64,000 nucleotides of DNA from an uncultured Lachnospiraceae bacterium (GCA_910586255.1 CAJUHR010000018.1:5963-69962); one strand, 5' to 3'; shown: positions 34,342 through 42,518, counted from the stretch's first letter. Numbers and translations are program-made. Notes: generated by a model not told the origin, from the sequence alone.

Positions 34342-35541
34342 GTGGAAAAACAGCAGTATATTGAGCGGGCAGAACAGGCATTTTATAAGGTATACAACCG
34401 TTTCCCGGTGGTATTTGACCGGGGGGAGGGGGTTCATTTATACGATACGGACGGGCAGGAGTACCTGGATTTCGGCGCAGGGATCGCTGTCATGGGATTG
34501 GGATATGGATGCAAGGAGCTTAAGGATGCCATGAAGGGACAGATTGACAAACTTTGCCACATATCCAATTTGTTTTATAACACGCCAGCTATTGAGGCCG
34601 GTGAGAAGCTTTTAAAGGTATCCGGCATGGAAAAAGTGTTTTTTACCAACAGCGGCACCGAGGCAGTGGAGGGACTTTTAAAGATTGCCAAGCGGTATGC
34701 CTATGATAAGGGAATGGCGCCGGATTATGAGATCATTGCCATGAAACACTCATTTCACGGGCGCAGTATGGGAGCCCTTTCCCTGACAGGAAATGATCAT
34801 TATCAGGAGCCCTTTGCGCCGCTGGTTCCGGGGATACGCTTTGCGGATTTCAATGATCTGGAGAGCGTAAAGGCTCTGTGGAGTGAGAAAACCTGCGCGG
34901 TGATCATGGAGACGATCCAGGGCGAGGGCGGGATATATCCGGCTACGGAGGAATTTCTTGCCGGAGTCAGGGCGCTGTGTGATGAGCATGACGCTCTGCT
35001 TTTGCTGGATGAGATTCAGTGCGGAATGGGAAGAAGCGGTCATATGTTTGCCTGGCAGGGCTACGATGTAAAGCCAGATGCCATGTCAGTGGCCAAGGCT
35101 CTGGGAAATGGCGTTCCGGTGGGAGCGTTTTTGGCCAGAGGCAAGGCAGCGGCGGCAATGGTGCCGGGAGACCACGGCACCACCTACGGCGGCAATCCCT
35201 TTGTCTGCGTGGCGGCCTCCAAGGTGCTGGATCTCTTCGAGGAAAAAAGAATTGTGGAACATGTGAGAAAGTTGGGGGCGTATTTGTGGAAAAAGCTGGA
35301 TGAGCTTGTGGAAAAATACGATTGCCTGGCAGCTCACCGGGGAAAAGGACTGATTCAGGGGCTGGAATTTACAGTGCCCGTAGGGCCATTGGTCACCCAT
35401 GCTCTTTTGGAGGAAAAGCTGATCCTGATCAGTGCAGGGAGCAATATTATCCGTTTTGTTCCGCCTCTGGTGATTGAGGAGAAGGATGTGGATGAGATGG
35501 CGAGACGGCTGGCTGCGTCTATTGAGGCAGTAACGATTTAA
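34342..35541 (+). CDS. argD: Acetylornithine aminotransferase
   Basis: A 399-residue class III PLP aminotransferase starting at GTG 34342, 8 nt after AAGGAGGAG. FTNSGTEAVEGLLKIAKRYA is the PLP-phosphate region, LLDEIQCGMGRSG carries the ring-binding Asp, and SVAKALGNGVPVGAF the PLP lysine. It makes N-acetylornithine and closes the arg operon. Confidence 0.96.
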   Translation: MEKQQYIERAEQAFYKVYNRFPVVFDRGEGVHLYDTDGQEYLDFGAGIAVMGLGYGCKELKDAMKGQIDKLCHISNLFYNTPAIEAGEKLLKVSGMEKVFFTNSGTEAVEGLLKIAKRYAYDKGMAPDYEIIAMKHSFHGRSMGALSLTGNDHYQEPFAPLVPGIRFADFNDLESVKALWSEKTCAVIMETIQGEGGIYPATEEFLAGVRALCDEHDALLLLDEIQCGMGRSGHMFAWQGYDVKPDAMSVAKALGNGVPVGAFLARGKAAAAMVPGDHGTTYGGNPFVCVAASKVLDLFEEKRIVEHVRKLGAYLWKKLDELVEKYDCLAAHRGKGLIQGLEFTVPVGPLVTHALLEEKLILISAGSNIIRFVPPLVIEEKDVDEMARRLAASIEAVTI

Positions 35542-35568
35542 GAAGGAATCTTTGGCGGATGCATGAGA

Positions 35569-35599
35569 GTAACAGTTCAAGGGTTATCAGAACGGTTAT
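35569..35599. repeat. REP-like palindrome after argD
   Basis: GTAACAGTTCA (35569-35579), loop AGGGTTATC, then imperfect AGAACGGTTAT. It shares both arms and the GGTTATC loop with the perfect hairpin at 44514-44560. Confidence 0.55.
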
Positions 35600-35620
35600 G
35601 TATGAGAGAAGGAGAAAGCC

Positions 35621-36250
35621 ATGATTGAGAAAAAAGTAATTGGAGCATGGACGGAGGAGCTGGCATCCAAGGCTCCGGTGCCGGGAGGCGGAGGGGCTTC
35701 GGCCCTGGGAGGAGCCATGGGGGCAGCTTTGGGACAGATGGTTGCCAATCTGACCATAGGGAAAAAGCGTTATAAGGATGTGGAGGAAGAAATCCAGTTA
35801 AGGCTGTCCGGGCTTGAAAAGCTCCAAAAAGAATTTCTGGTGCTGGCAGATAAGGACGCGGAGGTGTTCGCACCGCTTTCTAAGGCCTACGGGCTTCCCG
35901 CAGATACCAGAGAGCAGAAAGAAGAGAAGGAGCGGATTATGGAGGAGCGTCTCCTGGCCGCCAGTCTGGTTCCTTTGGAGGTAATGGAGAAGGCCATGGA
36001 AGTCCTGGATATTTTGGAATATCTTGCAGAAAAAGGAAGCCGCATGGCCATATCGGATGTGGGAGTGGGGGTCCAGTTTGCCCGTGCCGCCCTGACCGGA
36101 GCCGTGATGAATGTTTATATTAACACCAAGTCCATGAAGAACCGAGAAAGGGCAGAGGAGTTGAATGCGAAGGCAAACGGACTGATTGAAGCAGGAACCA
36201 GGCAGGCAGACGAAATATACGAAAAGGTGCAAAGGGGACTGGTCTCATAA
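35621..36250 (+). CDS. Cyclodeaminase/cyclohydrolase family protein (FTCD C-terminal-like)
   Basis: A 209-residue all-helical protein of the FTCD cyclodeaminase family (PVPGGGGASALGGAMGAALGQMVANLTIG at the start). Members convert 5-formimino-THF to methenyl-THF, or act as methenyl-THF cyclohydrolase in acetogens. folD follows 27 bp downstream, so a folate one-carbon role is well supported. AGAAGGAG lies before the ATG. Confidence 0.88.
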   Translation: MIEKKVIGAWTEELASKAPVPGGGGASALGGAMGAALGQMVANLTIGKKRYKDVEEEIQLRLSGLEKLQKEFLVLADKDAEVFAPLSKAYGLPADTREQKEEKERIMEERLLAASLVPLEVMEKAMEVLDILEYLAEKGSRMAISDVGVGVQFARAALTGAVMNVYINTKSMKNRERAEELNAKANGLIEAGTRQADEIYEKVQRGLVS

Positions 36251-36277
36251 CAGCTTTTTGACAACAGGAGGGATTGT

Positions 36278-37111
36278 ATGATTGTGCTTAAGGGGGCGGA
36301 GGTTTCTGCCAGAATTAAAGAAGAGGTGCATAAGATACTGGCCGGATGGGAGAAGGAAGCGCCGAAGCTTGCTATTGTCCGGGTGGGTGAAAACCCGGAT
36401 GATATGTCCTACGAGCGGGGAGCAAAGAAAAAGCTGGAAAGCTTTGGCCTGAGGGCAGAGTCCTGTGTATATCCGGCAGACATTTCTGATGAGGATTTCA
36501 AAAATGAATTCAGAAAGATCAATGAGGATCCGGGTGTGGACGGAATTTTGCTTTTGAGGCCTCTGCCGAAACAGATTTGCCAGAAGGATATTGAGACAAT
36601 GATCGATCCGGCCAAGGATGTGGATGGCATCTCTCCGGTAAATATGGCCAAGGTTTTTGCCGGAGATGCCACCGGCTTTGCACCCTGCACGGCGGAGGCA
36701 GTGGTGGAGGTGTTAAAACAGAAGGATATTCCAATTACCGGAAAAAGAGTGGTGATTGTGGGGCGCAGCATGGTGGTGGGAAAGCCTCTTTCCATGCTGA
36801 TGTTAAAGGAAAATGCCACAGTCACCATCTGCCATACCCGAACCAGGGATCTGATAGAAACCTGTCAGGGGGCTGAGATTCTGGTGGCAGCGGCGGGAAA
36901 GGCGAAAATGCTGAACGGAGAATACGTGGCAAAGGATGCGGTGGTGGTGGATGTGGGAATTAATGTGGACGAAAACGGAAAGCTGTGCGGGGATGTGGAT
37001 TTTGACAGCATTCAGGAGAAGGCTTCCATGGCGACTCCCGTGCCGGGAGGCGTGGGAGCGGTGACTACGGCAGTGCTGGCAAAGCATCTGGTGCTGGCGG
37101 TTGCCAGATAA
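36278..37111 (+). CDS. folD: Bifunctional methylene-THF dehydrogenase / methenyl-THF cyclohydrolase
   Basis: A 277-residue FolD. The catalytic Lys-bearing region is usually YVKxK; here it appears as MSYERGAKKKLESFG. GILLLRPLPKQI, the NADP loop VIVGRSMVVGKPLSMLML, and the C-terminal MATPVPGGVGAVTTAVL are all present. It interconverts methylene-, methenyl- and formyl-THF. Co-transcribed with the cyclodeaminase gene. Confidence 0.95.
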   Translation: MIVLKGAEVSARIKEEVHKILAGWEKEAPKLAIVRVGENPDDMSYERGAKKKLESFGLRAESCVYPADISDEDFKNEFRKINEDPGVDGILLLRPLPKQICQKDIETMIDPAKDVDGISPVNMAKVFAGDATGFAPCTAEAVVEVLKQKDIPITGKRVVIVGRSMVVGKPLSMLMLKENATVTICHTRTRDLIETCQGAEILVAAAGKAKMLNGEYVAKDAVVVDVGINVDENGKLCGDVDFDSIQEKASMATPVPGGVGAVTTAVLAKHLVLAVAR

Positions 37112-37138
37112 GAATGAGCAGAAAAGGAGAGAGCAAAT

Positions 37139-37765
37139 ATGGCAAAGGTTTTGCTGGTAAACGGGAGCTGTAATGAGATGGGGTGTACTTATACGGCGCT
37201 GACAGAGGTGGCCGCGGCCCTGGAAAAGGAGGGACTGGAGACAGAGATTTTCCAGCTGGGAAGAGAGGCAATCAGGGATTGTGTAGGTTGCGGAGGCTGC
37301 AGAAAGCTGGGGCGCTGTGTATTTGATGATGATGCGGTAAACGGCTTTGTGGACAAGGCCGGCAAGGCAGACGGATTTGTGTTTGGCACGCCGGTGTATT
37401 ATGCTCATCCCAGCGGCCGGATCTTGTCATTCCTTGACCGGGCTTTTTATTCTGGCGGCAGCGCGTTTGCCTGCAAGCCCGGAGCTTGTGTGGCATCGGC
37501 CAGACGGGCGGGAACCACCGCGTCACTGGACGTGCTGAACAAGTATTTTACTATCAACCGGATGCCGGTGGTCTCGTCAAATTATTGGAATATGGTACAT
37601 GGCAATACGCCGGACGAGGTTCGTAAAGATCTGGAAGGGCTGCAGATTATGCGGGGCATCGGGCAGAATATGGCCTGGATAATCAAGTGCATTAAGGCCG
37701 GGCGGGCGGCAGGCATTGAGTGTCCGAAGCCGGAGGCAAAGGTGAGGACCAATTTTATTCGGTAA
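37139..37765 (+). CDS. Flavodoxin-family NAD(P)H-dependent FMN oxidoreductase
   Basis: A 208-residue flavoprotein of the iron-sulfur flavoprotein / NADPH-FMN reductase group. VLLVNGSCNEMGCTYTAL is the FMN phosphate loop and FGTPVYYAHPSGRILSFLDR the ring-binding region. The CVGCGGCRKLGRC cluster (residues ~50-62) resembles the Cys motif of iron-sulfur flavoproteins. The redox partner is unknown. It follows folD by 27 bp. Confidence 0.85.
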   Translation: MAKVLLVNGSCNEMGCTYTALTEVAAALEKEGLETEIFQLGREAIRDCVGCGGCRKLGRCVFDDDAVNGFVDKAGKADGFVFGTPVYYAHPSGRILSFLDRAFYSGGSAFACKPGACVASARRAGTTASLDVLNKYFTINRMPVVSSNYWNMVHGNTPDEVRKDLEGLQIMRGIGQNMAWIIKCIKAGRAAGIECPKPEAKVRTNFIR

Positions 37766-37770
37766 TACTG

Positions 37771-37799
37771 TAGACAAAAGGAATGTTTTGTGGTATCAT
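37771..37799 (+). promoter_or_regulatory. Promoter for the ABC-F leader
   Basis: TAGACA (37771-37776), 17-bp spacer, TATCAT (37794-37799). Transcription would start ~580 nt before the ABC-F start codon, giving a very long leader. A palindrome TTTTAGCA-gt-TGCTAAAA (37889-37906) lies in the early leader. Confidence 0.5.
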
Positions 37800-37916
37800 G
37801 GGAGCACTCGGAGCGGCAAAAGCAAAATTTAGCAGCTATTTGTGCCGGTCCGGGTTTGGAAATGACTGGGGAAACTTTGCCGGTTGGTTTTAGCAGTTGC
37901 TAAAAGAAGCGGAAGG

Positions 37917-38037
37917 GGTGAAAAGATGAAGTAAGATTCCTGTGAAAATAACAGCACAATGGTTCAGGTCTGTGCGGATTGGCGTGCAGTTCTCTTTTGT
38001 TGCTTTTTATTTGCAGGAATCCTACTTCATTTTCACC
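37917..38037 (+). promoter_or_regulatory. Long leader hairpin that hides a ribosome site
   Basis: GGTGAAAAgATGAAGTA (from 37917) through GATTCCTG (37942) pairs almost perfectly with CAGGAATCcTACTTCAT (38014) through TTTCACC (38037), about 24 pairs. The 5' arm holds a GAAGGGG ribosome site and the two-codon frame ATG-AAG-TAA (37926-37934). Such mini-frames and arms are typical of antibiotic-responsive attenuators. Confidence 0.6.
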
Positions 38038-38168
38038 TCTGTTTATGGGAAGACACGTCCGTACAGATGCGGCAAGGGGAGAAGTCCGGCCGGTCTGTAG
38101 CGTTGCGATGCATATTTGATCTTTCGGCTATACTCGCGAGCATACTTATCTGCCAAATGATTGGGTGA
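37959..38168 (+). CDS. Possible leader peptide in the ABC-F 5' region
   Basis: A 69-codon frame (MVQVCADWRAVLFCCFLFAG...) with two hydrophobic stretches. It starts inside the loop of the long leader hairpin and ends at the next hairpin, shortly before the attenuator terminator. No clear ribosome site precedes it. It may be translated to sense ribosome-targeting drugs, or may be a chance frame. Confidence 0.3.
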   Translation: MVQVCADWRAVLFCCFLFAGILLHFHLCLWEDTSVQMRQGEKSGRSVALRCIFDLSAILASILICQMIG

Positions 38169-38261
38169 TTTTCCTGAAAATAAGGAAACTATGTTGGCAA
38201 AAATCATTTGGCTCACGGGTATAAAAACAGTTGTGGGAAGGATTCCTGCGGCTGTTTTTTT
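38153..38261 (+). terminator. Attenuator: anti/terminator hairpins before the ABC-F gene
   Basis: First stem CCAAATGATT (38153-38162) / AATCATTTGG (38202-38211). Then a 14-bp terminator stem, AACAGTTGTGGGAA (38226-38239) with TTCCTGCGGCTGTT (38243-38256), followed by seven T. A strong terminator inside the leader, 130 nt before the start codon, implies conditional read-through, as is known for several ABC-F resistance genes. Confidence 0.8.
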
Positions 38262-38345
38262 GTATGCGCAGGCCCGCATAGGAAGGTTTGCTGTCAAAGC
38301 AGTATGCAGGCCGCGCGGCGAGCAGAGGACAAATTTGCCTCTGCT
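38262..38345 (+). ncRNA. Structured element, copy 2 (ABC-F leader)
   Basis: Same layout as 12883-12965. It begins directly at the terminator T-run with GTATGCGCAGG. GGCCCGCATA (38271-38280) pairs with TATGCAGGCC (38303-38312) and AGCAGAGG (38321-38328) pairs with CCTCTGCT (38338-38345). Relative to copy 1, a G-C closing pair has become A-T and two T.G pairs have become C-G, and the last stem has changed on both arms. That supports selection for structure. Confidence 0.65.
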
Positions 38346-38388
38346 GGATTATGCCATTGGCCTTGAGGCTGTAAGAGGAGGAATCGAT

Positions 38389-39915
38389 ATGTCATTAATA
38401 CAGGTTTCGGATCTTTCCTTCACCTATGAGGGAAGCTTTGATCCGGTGTTTGAAAATGTGTCGTTTCAGATTGATACGGACTGGAAGCTGGGACTGACCG
38501 GGAGAAACGGAAGAGGCAAAACCACTTTTTTGCGGCTTTTACAGGGGGAGATGAAATATTCAGGTTCCATCTCATCCTCTGTAATGTTTGATTATTTTCC
38601 ATGCCCGGTGAGAGAGAAAAGCCGGCTTACCTACGAGATTTTGGAAAGCTTGCCGGGAAGTGACCGGTATGAGTTCTGGGAGCTATTGCGGGAGCTTAAT
38701 AAGCTGCAGGTGCCGGAGGAGGTGTTGTACCGGCAGTTTGACACTCTGTCAGGCGGGGAGCAGACAAAGGTGCTGCTGGCGGCTTTATTTCTTCAGAAAA
38801 ATTTTTTGCTGATTGATGAGCCGACCAATCATCTGGATCAGGAGGGAAGACGGCTGGTGAGCCGCTACCTGGATAGCAAAAAAGGTTTTATTCTGGTGTC
38901 CCATGACCGGGTGTTTCTGGACGGCTGTGTGGATCACATTCTGGCCATCAATCGTGTGGGGGTTGAGGTGCAGAGGGGAAATTATTCTTCCTGGCGGGAG
39001 AACCGGCAGAGACAGGATTCTTTTGAGCTGGCAGAAAATGAGCGGTTGAAAAAGGAAATCCGTCACCTGCAGGCAGCAGCCCGCCAGTCCCGGGGATGGG
39101 CAGAGCAGATTGAATCCATGAAGATCGGACGGCATCCCGTAAAAGAGGAGACCTTTATCGGGACCCGGGCCTATATCGGGGAAAAGTCCCGGCGGATGCA
39201 GCAAAGGAGAAAGAATCTGGAACGGCGGCAGAACCGCGCCATTGAGGAAAAGCAGAAGCTTTTGAAGAATGTGGAGACAGCGGAGGATTTAAAGCTGGTT
39301 GCCCTTTCCCATCATTCAAGACGGCTTGTGACCTTAAATCAGGCGGTGCCGGGATATGGAAGTCCGCCTCAGCCTGTGTGCCGGGAGATTTCTCTGGAGG
39401 TGTGTCAGGGAGACCGGATTTTTTTGCAGGGGAAAAACGGATGCGGAAAGTCCACTCTGTTGAAACTCATATTGGGAGAGGAAAAGGTCAGCTTGTGCAG
39501 TGGAACCTTATGGCAGGCGGGGGGACTGAAGGTTTCCTATGTGTCCCAGGATACCTCTTTTCTTAAGGGGAATCTGAGAGCTTACGGAAAGGCTCTGGGC
39601 GTGGAGGAGCACTTATTTCTGACCCTTTTGCGAAAGCTTGATTTTTCCAGGGAGCAGTTTGAGAAGCCGGTGGAGGATTACAGCGAGGGACAGAAAAAGA
39701 AGGTGCTTCTGGCAGGCAGCCTGTGTCAGCAGGCTCACTTATATATCTGGGACGAGCCGTTAAACTACATTGACATGGATTCTCGGGTGCAGATTGAGGA
39801 GATGATCTTAAAATTTCGGCCCTCCATGATTCTGGTGGAGCATGATGAGGCCTTTGCCAAGAGGGTGGCCACAGGGGAGATACAGGTACTGGCCCATGAC
39901 GAATCAGCAGAGTGA
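38389..39915 (+). CDS. ABC-F ribosomal protection protein, Lsa type
   Basis: A 508-residue protein with two ATP-binding cassettes and no membrane segment. It opens MSLIQVSDLSFTYEGSFDPV like Lsa proteins. Walker A motifs are GRNGRGKTT and GKNGCGKST, signature motifs LSGGEQTKV and YSEGQKKKV, Walker B LLIDEPTNHLD and WDEPLNYID; the inter-domain linker (~residues 190-300) is charged and helical. Lsa-type factors displace lincosamides, streptogramin A and pleuromutilins from the ribosome. I place the start at 38389 (AAGAGGAGG 9 nt before); the frame is open far upstream into the leader. Resistance itself is inferred. Confidence 0.88.
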   Translation: MSLIQVSDLSFTYEGSFDPVFENVSFQIDTDWKLGLTGRNGRGKTTFLRLLQGEMKYSGSISSSVMFDYFPCPVREKSRLTYEILESLPGSDRYEFWELLRELNKLQVPEEVLYRQFDTLSGGEQTKVLLAALFLQKNFLLIDEPTNHLDQEGRRLVSRYLDSKKGFILVSHDRVFLDGCVDHILAINRVGVEVQRGNYSSWRENRQRQDSFELAENERLKKEIRHLQAAARQSRGWAEQIESMKIGRHPVKEETFIGTRAYIGEKSRRMQQRRKNLERRQNRAIEEKQKLLKNVETAEDLKLVALSHHSRRLVTLNQAVPGYGSPPQPVCREISLEVCQGDRIFLQGKNGCGKSTLLKLILGEEKVSLCSGTLWQAGGLKVSYVSQDTSFLKGNLRAYGKALGVEEHLFLTLLRKLDFSREQFEKPVEDYSEGQKKKVLLAGSLCQQAHLYIWDEPLNYIDMDSRVQIEEMILKFRPSMILVEHDEAFAKRVATGEIQVLAHDESAE

Positions 39916-39945
39916 TTCGTCATGGCATGAACCGTAAGCGGGCCT
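39895..39945. repeat. REP-like palindrome overlapping the ABC-F stop
   Basis: CATGACGAATCA (39895-39906), loop GCAGAG, TGATTCGTCATG (39913-39924), then GCATGAACCGTAAGCGGGCC. The arms match the hairpin at 21542-21571 (CATGACTAATC) and the tail matches its GAGCCAGTACAGTTATGGGG tail in layout. The stop codon of the gene (39913-39915) is inside the 3' arm. Confidence 0.65.
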
Positions 39946-39947
39946 AT

Positions 39948-40445
39948 TTAAAGGATCGCCCCGGTTTTGTGGAAGGCAATCCGCTCTTCGCCGTTTCTTA
40001 TGTGGATGATGCCGCAGTATGTAAAGCCGTTTTTCTTTAACATATTCTGCATGGGTATATTATCCTGATGGGTGTCAATCCGCAGATTACCGTTGCTCTC
40101 CTTAAAGCACCAGTTGACACAGAATGTGGCAGCGCCCTTGCGGATGCCCGGGCAGGCCACCCGATGCATGACGCCGTAGGGCCTGTCATTTAGCCAGGCT
40201 CCGTCCCAGATCTGTGCATAGTCAGGCTCTGGTTCCATGGAAAAAAAGAAAATTCCCAGGGCCTGTCCGTCTTCTGTGCACAGATAGCTTTGGCCTGTCT
40301 GTATGTCGTCAATAACCTGCTCTTTTGGCGGATGATTGTCGCCCCACTGTGTAGGATTGCCGTGATCCTTCATAAATTGTCTTGCCATGGCGTACAATTC
40401 CAGGGCTGTATCCAGGTCCTTCATTGTGGATTTTCGTATTTCCAT
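39948..40445 (-). CDS. GNAT-family N-acetyltransferase
   Basis: A 165-residue acetyltransferase-like protein: MEIRKSTMKDLDTALELYAMARQFM, then VACPGIRKGAATFCVNWCF for the acetyl-CoA region, and IPMQNMLKKNGFTYCGII near the end. The family acetylates small amines or protein N-termini. The substrate is unknown. It converges on the ABC-F gene, and a weak GAAAGGT site precedes the ATG. Confidence 0.85.
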   Translation of the reverse strand: MEIRKSTMKDLDTALELYAMARQFMKDHGNPTQWGDNHPPKEQVIDDIQTGQSYLCTEDGQALGIFFFSMEPEPDYAQIWDGAWLNDRPYGVMHRVACPGIRKGAATFCVNWCFKESNGNLRIDTHQDNIPMQNMLKKNGFTYCGIIHIRNGEERIAFHKTGAIL

Positions 40446-40564
40446 GTGTGTTTTACCTTTCTGCGTGATTGATTTATATGCTATAACAGTTCAGATTCCC
40501 TTTCAGCGGTTACTATATATCGCCAGTTTTCGTCAACTGCCGGTCTTTTTGCGCGTCAGGGCCG

Positions 40565-41461
40565 CTAATGGATATCAAATAGTCCCAGCTGCGTCATTTG
40601 ATATTTTTTCTGGTAGGCAGGGATAATGTCCTTCATCCGATAGAGAATTTTGTACCGGTCACATTCCCGGGAAAAAAGATTCCACAGACGGGCGGCATCC
40701 GGACTGCTGCACTGATACTGATAGCCATATCTGCGCCGGTAAAGATCCGCAAGACCCTGGCCGGGAAACAGCTCCTCCAGCCGGCTATAGTACCAGTCCC
40801 TTTGATTTCCTCTGAGTGTCATGCCAAATGCCGCATAGATGAACCGGGCGCCTGCCTGGTGAGCCAGGCGGACAATGGAAAGAATATTTTCCTCACTGTC
40901 CTCCAGCCAGGGGAGCACTGGCATCAGCAAAATGCCGGTAAAGATACCGGCCTGGTTAAGGGTATCTACCATGGCAAAACGCTCGCTGGAAGGGGGAACC
41001 CCCGGTTCAAGCTTTTTGGACAGGCCATCGTCCGCCGTGGTAATTGTGACCTTGCACAACACAGGAGAGTGTTCCCGGATACACTGCAAAATGTCCGTGT
41101 CACGCAAAAGCAGCGTGCTTTTGGTGGCAATGGCGGCCCCGAAGCTGAAGGCATCGATCAGCTCTAAGGAGTGGCGGGTCAGAAGAAGCTCCTTTTCAAA
41201 GGGATTGTAGGGATCGCTCATGGCCCCGGTTCCCACAACACCGGTGCGGACCTTGCGCCGCAGGTCATTGCGGATGGTGAGCAGGGCATTTTCCTTAGCC
41301 CGGACCCGGTCAAATTCTTCAATATGGTAGCAGTCGGACCGGCTGTCGCAATAGATACAGCTATGGCAGCATCCCCGATAAATATTCATGTTGTAGTCAA
41401 TGCCGAACCATTCCCGGCTCTTTGTGGCAGTGACAATGGTTTTTGCAGGAATGTATTCCAT
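40565..41461 (-). CDS. SPL-family radical SAM protein
   Basis: A 298-residue radical SAM enzyme with the CX3CX2C motif CHSCIYC (C31 [first Cys of RGCC], C35, C38). Its overall pattern (ATKSREWFGIDYNMNIYRGC, VVGTGAMSDPYNPFEK) matches the spore-photoproduct-lyase-like / Rv2578c group, annotated as SPL family. These may repair or modify DNA, but true SplB has extra residues I cannot confirm here. CAAGGAG lies 6 nt before the ATG. Confidence 0.85.
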   Translation of the reverse strand: MEYIPAKTIVTATKSREWFGIDYNMNIYRGCCHSCIYCDSRSDCYHIEEFDRVRAKENALLTIRNDLRRKVRTGVVGTGAMSDPYNPFEKELLLTRHSLELIDAFSFGAAIATKSTLLLRDTDILQCIREHSPVLCKVTITTADDGLSKKLEPGVPPSSERFAMVDTLNQAGIFTGILLMPVLPWLEDSEENILSIVRLAHQAGARFIYAAFGMTLRGNQRDWYYSRLEELFPGQGLADLYRRRYGYQYQCSSPDAARLWNLFSRECDRYKILYRMKDIIPAYQKKYQMTQLGLFDIH

Positions 41462-41656
41462 GGGCTTCTCCTTGTCTGAGCGGGTTCCTTATTCTGTCAG
41501 TGTGTGTACCATTATAGCAACGAATAAAGAGAATGTAAATAGCGGGCTGAACCGGCTTCATGGTAAACACAAGTTTTTAGTAATCTGAGAGGCACGCCTT
41601 GGAAAAGGGGAGAAAAGCAGCTGGAACTGGCTTATTTTGGTATATGGAAAGTTTCC

Positions 41657-41685
41657 TTGAATGACGGGAGAGGATATGATATAAT
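41657..41685 (+). promoter_or_regulatory. Strong promoter of the cytidylate-kinase-like gene
   Basis: TTGAAT (41657-41662), 17-bp spacer, TATAAT (41680-41685). The predicted leader (~150 nt) contains the paired repeats described next. Confidence 0.7.
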
Positions 41686-41687
41686 GT

Positions 41688-41780
41688 GAACACTTAGCGA
41701 GGATTTTTGAGCTTAGTGTGAGCCATACCTGACCACTTAGCGAACCGGAACCGCAGGTGAACGGTGAGGTTAGTGGACAT
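41688..41780 (+). repeat. Two related hairpins in the 5' leader
   Basis: AACACTTAGCGAGG...CTTAGTGT (41690-41720) and GACCACTTAGCGAACC...GTTAGTGG (~41741-41779) share the word CACTTAGCGA and a TTAGTG partner, each closing a hairpin with one central mismatch. They begin about 5 nt after the -10 box, so they would form the 5' end of the mRNA. This could be a duplicated operator or an RNA element; I do not recognise it. Confidence 0.5.
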
Positions 41781-41847
41781 GGTATACGAATATACGAGTT
41801 TCGCACCACAGATGAGGTTGGATCTCACAAAAAGAGGAGGCATGGTT

Positions 41848-42447
41848 ATGAAAAAGGTAATTACGATCAGTCGTGAGTTTGGTACCGGCGGACGGGAGAT
41901 TGGGTTCCGTTTATCGGAGAAGCTGGGGATTCCGTTCTATGACAAGGAGATCATCTCCATGGCGGCAGAGGACAGCAACATTGCGGAGGAAGTATTTCAT
42001 GCCCATGACGAGATCATTCGGGAGCAGGAGCGGGTGAACCATGAGTATGTGTCCGTAAACCCCTTCTCCGTATTGTATGAGGTTCCGGTACAGGATCAGC
42101 TTTTTATGGCCCAGTCTCAGATTATCCGCAGGCTGGAGCAGGCGGGCCCCTGTGTAATTATCGGCAGATGTTCCGACATCATCGTGGAGGATGGTTTTCA
42201 TGTTTTCATATGCGGCAGCATGAAAAAGAGAGTGGAGCGCATGCAGAAGCTGAAGGAGGAGAGCGCCAGGAAGATGGAGGCCCGCATCCGGGAGATCGAC
42301 CAGAGACGGCGGGATTATTATCAGTATTTTACCGGCAATGAATGGGGCAACCCCAGGAATTATCATTTGAGCCTCAACAGCACAAAGCTGGGGGTGGAGC
42401 GGTGTGTGGAGATGATACTGGCGTGTCTGGCTGTGGATGGGAGATAA
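41848..42447 (+). CDS. Cytidylate kinase-like family protein
   Basis: A 199-residue P-loop kinase-like protein. MKKVITISREFGTGGREIGF is the modified Walker A region of the Cmk-like family, and VIIGRCSDIIVED and REIDQRRRDYYQYFTGNEWG follow. Canonical Cmk phosphorylates CMP/dCMP; this branch is common in Clostridia and its substrate is not settled. I start at 41848, 7 nt after AAAGAGGAGG; the ATG at 41842 is too close. Confidence 0.88.
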   Translation: MKKVITISREFGTGGREIGFRLSEKLGIPFYDKEIISMAAEDSNIAEEVFHAHDEIIREQERVNHEYVSVNPFSVLYEVPVQDQLFMAQSQIIRRLEQAGPCVIIGRCSDIIVEDGFHVFICGSMKKRVERMQKLKEESARKMEARIREIDQRRRDYYQYFTGNEWGNPRNYHLSLNSTKLGVERCVEMILACLAVDGR

Positions 42448-42471
42448 TAAAATAATAATTAAATAGACAGA

Positions 42472-42505
42472 AACTGACGGGTTTATGGCTGCCCGTCAGT
42501 TTTTT
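42472..42505 (+). terminator. Intrinsic terminator
   Basis: AACTGACGGG (42472-42481) pairs with CCCGTCAGTT (42492-42501) followed by a T-run. Confidence 0.92.
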
Positions 42506-42518
42506 GTTGTGCAGGTTT

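Noticed and set aside
38161..38388. N-terminal extension of the ABC-F protein by 76 codons
   Set aside because: The region contains the attenuator terminator and the structured element; the ATG at 38389 has a strong ribosome site and the Lsa-type N-terminus.
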